A stretch of 17,490 nt of DNA from Myxococcales bacterium (GTDB lineage Bacteria > Myxococcota_A > Bradymonadia > UBA7976 > UBA1532). Under the pieces are notes generated by a model. The model saw nothing but the letters and a program-made list of their open reading frames with translations, ran no database searches and was not told the DNA's origin. The translations under genes were made by a program, and so were the position numbers. Positions 13,505 through 17,490 of the stretch are shown here, piece after piece (the first letter of the stretch is position 1; each line of letters begins with the position of its first letter). The DNA lies in assembly GCA_020633555.1 (NCBI GenBank), contig JACKDL010000058.1:1-17490 (forward strand), in the 5' to 3' direction.

Positions 13505-15868
13505 TTAGTCGCCCCCGGCGGGTGACGCAAGCGCCGCCGCGCCCTCGTCAGATTCAGCAACGCCCGTGCCAACCCCGGCGGCGCGCGCCCCGGGTCCGGG
13601 CGCCAGCAGCAGGGCCAACAGGGTGGTGCCCCACACCGCGGCCGACTGCAGCACGTCACTGGTGATGAACGGCCCCGCGCCGCCCGAGGCGGTGAAGCCC
13701 ACGATGAACACCAGCGCCAGCGCCAGCCGCCCCCGAGCCAGGTGCCACGCGAGCCCCAGGGCCTCGTCCACCGCCCTGGGCGCGACCCGCCGCGCCAGCA
13801 GCAGGCCCAGGCAGGGCTGCGACACGTACAGGGCCATGGTCAGCGTGGCGTTCTGCGCCCAGGTCTCCTTGAAGGCGGTTCCGGGCGGCAACCACTTGAA
13901 AAAATAAGTGAAATCGATGCCGCTGATCCGCGCGCCGAACAGGGCCCACAGCCCCGTCAGCACCAGCAGCAGCAGCGCGGCGGCGTTCTCGGTGCGCCCG
14001 GCATGGGGGGCGCGGGCCCGCGCCCACAACGGCCACAGCGCCAGGGCCGCCGCCGCGGGCGCGATGCGCAGCGGATCGGCATGGAAGAAGAAGGTATAGG
14101 CCGGCAGCGCCACCGCCAGCGCCAGGGGGGCCAGTCGAGGCCGGCTCCAGCCCAGCGCCAACACCACCGGGGTGGCCACGCAGGGCAGGATCAACGCGCG
14201 GGGCGGCAGGTGCGGCACTGCGAAGGCCAGCCCCAGCCCCACCAGCGCCCCAACCCCAAAGCCTACGGGCCCCACGGGGGGGCGAGCCCGGTCGGGTGAG
14301 GGCCGCAAGGCGGCGCCGACGGCCAGCAGCGTCAGCCCCAAGGCCACCGGCCCGATGACCCCCGCCAGAACCTCGGTGAACACGCTGAACCAGCGCACCT
14401 TGAAGTTGCGCACCGCCGGGTTCCACAGGGTCCAGGCCACCGCGATGCCAAGGGCCCCCGCCAGGGCCGCGCCCCAGCGGCGGGCCCGCAGACCCAGCGC
14501 GGCGCCCACGCCCAGGGCCAGCACCAGCGCCGAGATGCCGCTGGCCACCCCGCCGTACTTGTAGACGGTAGGCAGGCTGCTCAGCACGGCCCCCGCCAGC
14601 AGCAGCGCCAGCGCCGCCGGGCCCACACGCTCGTGGCTCGGGGCGGCTCGCCAGGCCGGCCACAGCAGCAGCCCGCCTGCCGCCGAGAAGCCCAGCCCCA
14701 GGCCCACGTTCACCCAGCGCGACAGGTAGCTCATGTGGGGCCGCAGGGTGGTCCAGGCCAGGCCCAGCGCCAGCATCAGCAGCACCAGGCCCGCCACGCC
14801 GAACAGCAACGGCCGCAGGGCTGTGCCCGCGTGCGCCGCCCACTGCCACGGCGCGGCCGTGGCCACGATGAGCGCCGCCACCAGCGCCAACGCCCACAGC
14901 GGCGGCGCGCTGCCGCCGCCGGGCGCGTCGGGCAGCCCGTCCACCTGCGGCAGCGGCCGGCCGGCGAAGTAGTCGGGCACCCAGCCGCCGTCGGCGAACT
15001 TCAGCCCGAACACCCGCGCCCACAGCGCGCCGTAGTCGGTCACCACCATGGGCTGCTGCGCCCGGCGCGCGAAGGTGGGGCCGAAGAAGCTGGCGTAGGT
15101 GGGCACGTCCAGGCCGGCGAAGTGGCGCCCGTCGTCGGTGTGGCCGTGATCGCCGAACACCGCGATGTGCACCTCGGGCCCGTAGCGCCGGAAGGCCTCG
15201 TCGATGAGCCGGTCCGCCTGCTCGAGCGCGGCCTCGTACTCGGGGCTGTCGGGCCCGTGGGTGTGGGTGGTCACGTCCGTCTCGCGGATGTGCACCACCA
15301 CCACGTCCAGCTTCAGGGCGTCGAACTGGGCCAGGGCGCGCGGGATGGTGTACCCGTCGTCCAACGTTGGAGGAACCTCCACCCAGTCGAAGCCCTCCAC
15401 CGCCTTCTTCGCCATGATGTCGCCGATGAAGCCCACGGTCCTGCCGCGGGCCTGCAGCGCCTGGAATACGTTGCCTTGGGGCAGGCGCCCCACGCCCCCG
15501 AAGTTCTTCGCCAGGCTGAACAGCGAGAAGTGGTCGATGCCCGTGGCCATGGCGGTGAAGCAGGGCACGCTCACCGCATCGGCGCACTGCCGCGCCGGGC
15601 CGTGCAGGCCGGTGGGCAGCCGGGCCTTCAGGCGGGCCATACGCGGCGAGGCGGGATCCATGTCGGCCAGCGCCAGCGAGTCCACCCAGAACAGGATCAG
15701 CCGGTGGCCCGCGGGGGCCGCGCCGGCCTCGGTGACGGCGGGCGTTTCGGGGCCGGCGCTGTGCTCCAGCACCACCAGCGCCAGCACCGCGAACGCGATG
15801 GGCGCCAGCCGGGCGAACGTCGCGCCGAGGTTGCGCAGGAGGCGGTGGGGTGACATGCGGCGCACCAT
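13505..15868 (-). CDS. GPI-ethanolamine-phosphate-transferase-like membrane enzyme (alkaline phosphatase superfamily)
   Basis: A protein of about 787 residues with an N-terminal anchor helix (about 19-35), an extracytoplasmic alkaline-phosphatase-superfamily domain (about 55-315) and a C-terminal domain of roughly a dozen membrane helices (about 322-757). Visible metal-site motifs are FWVDS (60-64), SVPCFTAMATG with probable nucleophile S100, VVHIRETDVTTHTHGPDSPEY (191-211), and FGDHGHTDDGRH (238-249) with D240, H241 and H249. Motif spacing and the multi-helix tail resemble eukaryotic PIG-N/PIG-O/PIG-G, which transfer phosphoethanolamine from phosphatidylethanolamine to GPI mannose. Those enzymes usually have Thr at the nucleophile position. 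The likely role is transfer of a phospho-alcohol to a periplasmic glycan; a phosphodiesterase is the alternative. The start at 15868 has AAGG ten bases upstream; the ATG at 15856 is also possible. It is the first gene of the operon. Confidence 0.75.
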   Translation of the reverse strand: MVRRMSPHRLLRNLGATFARLAPIAFAVLALVVLEHSAGPETPAVTEAGAAPAGHRLILFWVDSLALADMDPASPRMARLKARLPTGLHGPARQCADAVSVPCFTAMATGIDHFSLFSLAKNFGGVGRLPQGNVFQALQARGRTVGFIGDIMAKKAVEGFDWVEVPPTLDDGYTIPRALAQFDALKLDVVVVHIRETDVTTHTHGPDSPEYEAALEQADRLIDEAFRRYGPEVHIAVFGDHGHTDDGRHFAGLDVPTYASFFGPTFARRAQQPMVVTDYGALWARVFGLKFADGGWVPDYFAGRPLPQVDGLPDAPGGGSAPPLWALALVAALIVATAAPWQWAAHAGTALRPLLFGVAGLVLLMLALGLAWTTLRPHMSYLSRWVNVGLGLGFSAAGGLLLWPAWRAAPSHERVGPAALALLLAGAVLSSLPTVYKYGGVASGISALVLALGVGAALGLRARRWGAALAGALGIAVAWTLWNPAVRNFKVRWFSVFTEVLAGVIGPVALGLTLLAVGAALRPSPDRARPPVGPVGFGVGALVGLGLAFAVPHLPPRALILPCVATPVVLALGWSRPRLAPLALAVALPAYTFFFHADPLRIAPAAAALALWPLWARARAPHAGRTENAAALLLLVLTGLWALFGARISGIDFTYFFKWLPPGTAFKETWAQNATLTMALYVSQPCLGLLLARRVAPRAVDEALGLAWHLARGRLALALVFIVGFTASGGAGPFITSDVLQSAAVWGTTLLALLLAPGPGARAAGVGTGVAESDEGAAALASPAGGD

Positions 15869-15994
15869 ACGGCGTGCGCCTTGCACGGTCCATGCCCTGC
15901 AACGCCCGGGGCGCGGGCGTGCGGGGCCGCCCGCGCCCTGGACGCGGGCGGCCTGGACCGCGATCCTGCGCCCTCGCGCTCCTGTGGAGGCCCC
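15869..15994. promoter_or_regulatory. Divergent promoter region with a perfect 11-base inverted repeat
   Basis: This 126-base gap separates the phosphotransferase-like operon from the CDP-glycerol-transferase-like gene and should hold both promoters. It contains GGGCGCGGGCG at 15909-15919 and its exact reverse complement at 15928-15938, with an eight-base loop, which would make a very stable stem in RNA or a palindromic binding site in DNA. Short CCTGGAC repeats lie at about 15938, 15952 and 15999. The GGAGG site for the plus-strand gene is at 15986-15990. No clear -35/-10 pair was recognised. Confidence 0.4.
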
Positions 15995-17128
15995 ATGCCC
16001 TGGACCGACGCCCTGTGGACCGCCGCCAGCTTCCTGCTGGGCCACCTGGTGCCCAAGGACCCCGACCTGTTCGTCTTCGGCGGCCGGCAATACGGCGGCA
16101 ACACGGCGCCCGTCTTCGAGCGCGTCGCCGAGGCGGGCCGCCGCGGCGTCTGGCTGACGGCGCGCGCCGAGATCCTGGCCAGCGGCCGCCCGGGCGTCCT
16201 CAGCACGCGCTCCTGGGCCGGCCTGTGGGCGGCCGCCCGCGCCGGCGCGGTGGTGCTCACCCACTCCCTGGGTGACTTCGGCCCCCTGGTGCTGCCCAGC
16301 CGCCGCACCCGGGTCTTCAACCTGTGGCACGGCATGCCCATCAAGCGGATTTCAACCGCCGATCCACGCTTTCACAGCCGCAGCTACGCCAAGGGCAACC
16401 TGCGCGAGATGGCCCGCTTCGAGGCCATGTTCGCCACCTCGCCCGCCATGGCCGATCTGTTCGCCCGCACCTTCCGCCTGCGCCCCGAGCAGGTGCACCT
16501 GACCGGGCAGCCCCGCACCGACGTGCTCTTCCACCCCCCTGCGCCCGACTTCCTGGACCGCTACGATCCGCCGCTGCCGCCTCACAGCCGCCGCGTCCTG
16601 CACTGCCCGACGTGGCGCGAGGGCACCCCGGTGCGCCTGTTCCCCTTCGCCGATCACGACCTCGCGGCCCTGGAGACGTTGCTCGAAGAGCTGGACGCCG
16701 TGCTGATGGTGCGCACCCACCCCAACGACCCGGGCCGCCTCGCGCAGCGCGGCACGCGGGTGGTGCCCATGCAGGGTGACGTGGCCCCCGAGGTCACCGA
16801 CGTGCTGCCCCACTTCGACGCCCTCATCACCGACTACAGCAGCGTCTACTACGACTTCCTCATGCTCGACCGCCCGACGGTCTTTCTGCCCTATGACCTG
16901 GCCGAGTACCGCGAGGCCCCCGGCTTCTACCTGCCCTTCGAAGACATCGTCTCGGGCCCATGCCCCGGCGACTTCGCCGCCTTCTGCGCCGCCCTGCGCG
17001 AGGCCCTGACCACCCCCGAGCACCACGCCGAAGCCCGCGCCCGCATCCGCGCCCTGGTGTACGACCACGTGGACGATCAGGCCACCACCCGGGTGCTCCA
17101 GGTCGTGGCCAGGCCCCGGCGCCGCTGA
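15995..17128 (+). CDS. CDP-glycerol glycerophosphotransferase-like protein (TagB/TagF family)
   Basis: A 377-residue protein of the CDP-glycerol:glycerophosphotransferase family (Glyphos_transf), a GT-B enzyme group that moves glycerol phosphate or a similar polyol phosphate from a CDP donor to a glycan or growing teichoic acid chain. Characteristic blocks are FNLWHGMPIK (108-117) with the active-site H112, FATSPAMADLF (146-156), LTGQPRTD (169-176), CPTWREG (204-210), MVRTHPND (238-245) and LITDYSSVYYDFLMLDRP (277-294), followed by LPYDLAEY (298-305). Length is at the short end because there is no extra N-terminal glycosyltransferase domain. An amphipathic start may attach it to the membrane. 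The ATG at 15995 has GGAGG four bases upstream. It is divergent from the operon encoding a probable CDP-alcohol synthetase, which may supply its donor. The exact polyol is not determined. Confidence 0.88.
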   Translation: MPWTDALWTAASFLLGHLVPKDPDLFVFGGRQYGGNTAPVFERVAEAGRRGVWLTARAEILASGRPGVLSTRSWAGLWAAARAGAVVLTHSLGDFGPLVLPSRRTRVFNLWHGMPIKRISTADPRFHSRSYAKGNLREMARFEAMFATSPAMADLFARTFRLRPEQVHLTGQPRTDVLFHPPAPDFLDRYDPPLPPHSRRVLHCPTWREGTPVRLFPFADHDLAALETLLEELDAVLMVRTHPNDPGRLAQRGTRVVPMQGDVAPEVTDVLPHFDALITDYSSVYYDFLMLDRPTVFLPYDLAEYREAPGFYLPFEDIVSGPCPGDFAAFCAALREALTTPEHHAEARARIRALVYDHVDDQATTRVLQVVARPRRR

Positions 17129-17271
17129 CTTCACCTGCCCGATGTCATGGCCGGTGATGGCGGTAGTGGTTTGACTTCATTCGGTTTTTGAGAAACTGCT
17201 GCAAAAAGACGCGACGGGCCCGCCGAGCCGCCGATGGGGAAGGGGTAGCGACCCATTCCCAGGAGCGGCCC
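17129..17271. other. AT-richer leader of the transposase gene
   Basis: This 143-base stretch is locally richer in A and T than the rest of the window, which suggests foreign DNA. It has a -35-like TTGACT at 17171-17176, but no consensus -10 follows at the right distance. GCTGCAAAAAGACGC at 17198-17212 loosely resembles the end of the fold-back element (10 of 15 positions against GCTGTTGAAAATCGC). It could be the end of the transposable element whose gene starts at 17272. Confidence 0.35.
17237..17260 (+). promoter_or_regulatory. Hairpin abutting the transposase ribosome binding site
   Basis: GGGAAGGGGT at 17237-17246 pairs with ACCCATTCCC at 17251-17260 around an AGCG loop, with one G/A mismatch and nine pairs. 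The AGGAG Shine-Dalgarno box starts at the very next base (17261) and the ATG follows at 17272. In IS200, 5' UTR secondary structure is known to limit transposase translation. A similar role is inferred here from position only. Confidence 0.45.
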
Positions 17272-17490
17272 ATGCCCCGCCCGCACCGCTACACCGACGA
17301 CCACCAGCCTGGTGGCCACGTCTTCGAGTTCATGATCAAGACGGTGGGCGCCACCTACCTGCTGCGCCCGGACGACGCCATCAACGGGATCATCGTCGGC
17401 GAGTTCGCGGTGGCCCTGGAGCGGTTCAAGGACAGCGTGCGCGCCCACGAGCTCGTGTGCCAGTCCAACCACATCCATGGGCTGATCTCG
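17272..17490 (+). CDS. IS200/RAYT-like Y1 transposase (partial, runs off the end)
   Basis: An open frame from the ATG at 17272 to the window edge gives 73 residues, beginning MPRPHRYTDDHQPGGHVFEF. It contains LLRPDDAINGIIVGEFAVAL (30-49) and ends in VCQSNHIHGLIS. The latter is the HUH-type metal motif (HIH after a Ser-Asn) seen in Y1 single-strand transposases of the IS200/RAYT group, where the usual form is 'MxNHxHLL'. The catalytic tyrosine would lie beyond the window. AGGAG seven bases upstream supports the start. It lies at the right-hand end of the surface-polymer locus. Domesticated RAYTs act on REP palindromes; whether this is a RAYT or an active insertion sequence cannot be told from the fragment. 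Confidence 0.75.
   Translation, partial: MPRPHRYTDDHQPGGHVFEFMIKTVGATYLLRPDDAINGIIVGEFAVALERFKDSVRAHELVCQSNHIHGLIS

Noticed and set aside
15869..16330. N-terminal extension of the phosphotransferase-like frame past 15868
   Set aside because: The extension runs antisense through the start of the CDP-glycerol-transferase-like gene, has shadow-like composition, and precedes the anchor helix that should be N-terminal.

Overview
The window is very GC-rich and gene-dense, with strong third-position GC bias on both strands and clear GGAGG-type ribosome binding sites. No taxonomic marker gene is present. A transmembrane Ser/Thr kinase with a DWG motif and HEAT/TPR repeats, a cysteine-patterned Sel1-repeat protein, a Gram-negative fimbrial chaperone and an LPS/capsule-type flippase together suggest a Myxococcota-like (deltaproteobacterial) Gram-negative bacterium. 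That placement is an inference.

Layout. (1) 1-802, minus: a periplasmic chaperone of the chaperone/usher pilus type, followed at the window edge by what may be the first codons of the next gene. (2) 910-5638, plus: a large membrane-anchored Ser/Thr kinase, a BioF2/FemAB-like acyltransferase and a LysE/RhtB exporter, closely packed. (3) 5671-7834, minus: a LysR regulator, then a small Asp/Pro-rich lipoprotein whose stop codon overlaps the start of a ferritin-like diiron protein. (4) 7833-9878, plus: an NqrB/RnfD-like membrane domain fused to eight Cys-x7-Cys Sel1-like repeat units; its start codon and that of the LysR gene share one GCATGC palindrome. (5) 9876-10041: a fold-back, MITE-like element lying exactly between two convergent genes, with both TAG stop codons at its ends. 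(6) 10039-17128: a surface-polymer locus. The minus-strand operon runs GPI-ethanolamine-phosphate-transferase-like enzyme, LicC/PntC-like cytidylyltransferase, Wzx-type flippase, GT4 glycosyltransferase. A CDP-glycerol glycerophosphotransferase-like (TagB/TagF type) gene is divergent from it. (7) 17272-end: the start of an IS200/RAYT-like Y1 transposase, with a hairpin abutting its ribosome binding site.

The most interesting unit is region 6. An enzyme that should make a CDP-activated alcohol phosphate, a CDP-polyol transferase, a eukaryote-like phosphoethanolamine transferase, a flippase and a glycosyltransferase sit together. This reads as a pathway for a surface glycan decorated with phospho-alcohols, comparable to teichoic acid or to GPI-type phosphoethanolamine decoration, in a probable Gram-negative. 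The second is the lipoprotein/diiron protein pair in region 3, where the lipoprotein has a compact Cys-rich 'AWGPPVPP' tail that could be a substrate or partner of the diiron protein. All gene-free stretches are under 300 bases. I saw no rRNA, tRNA or CRISPR.
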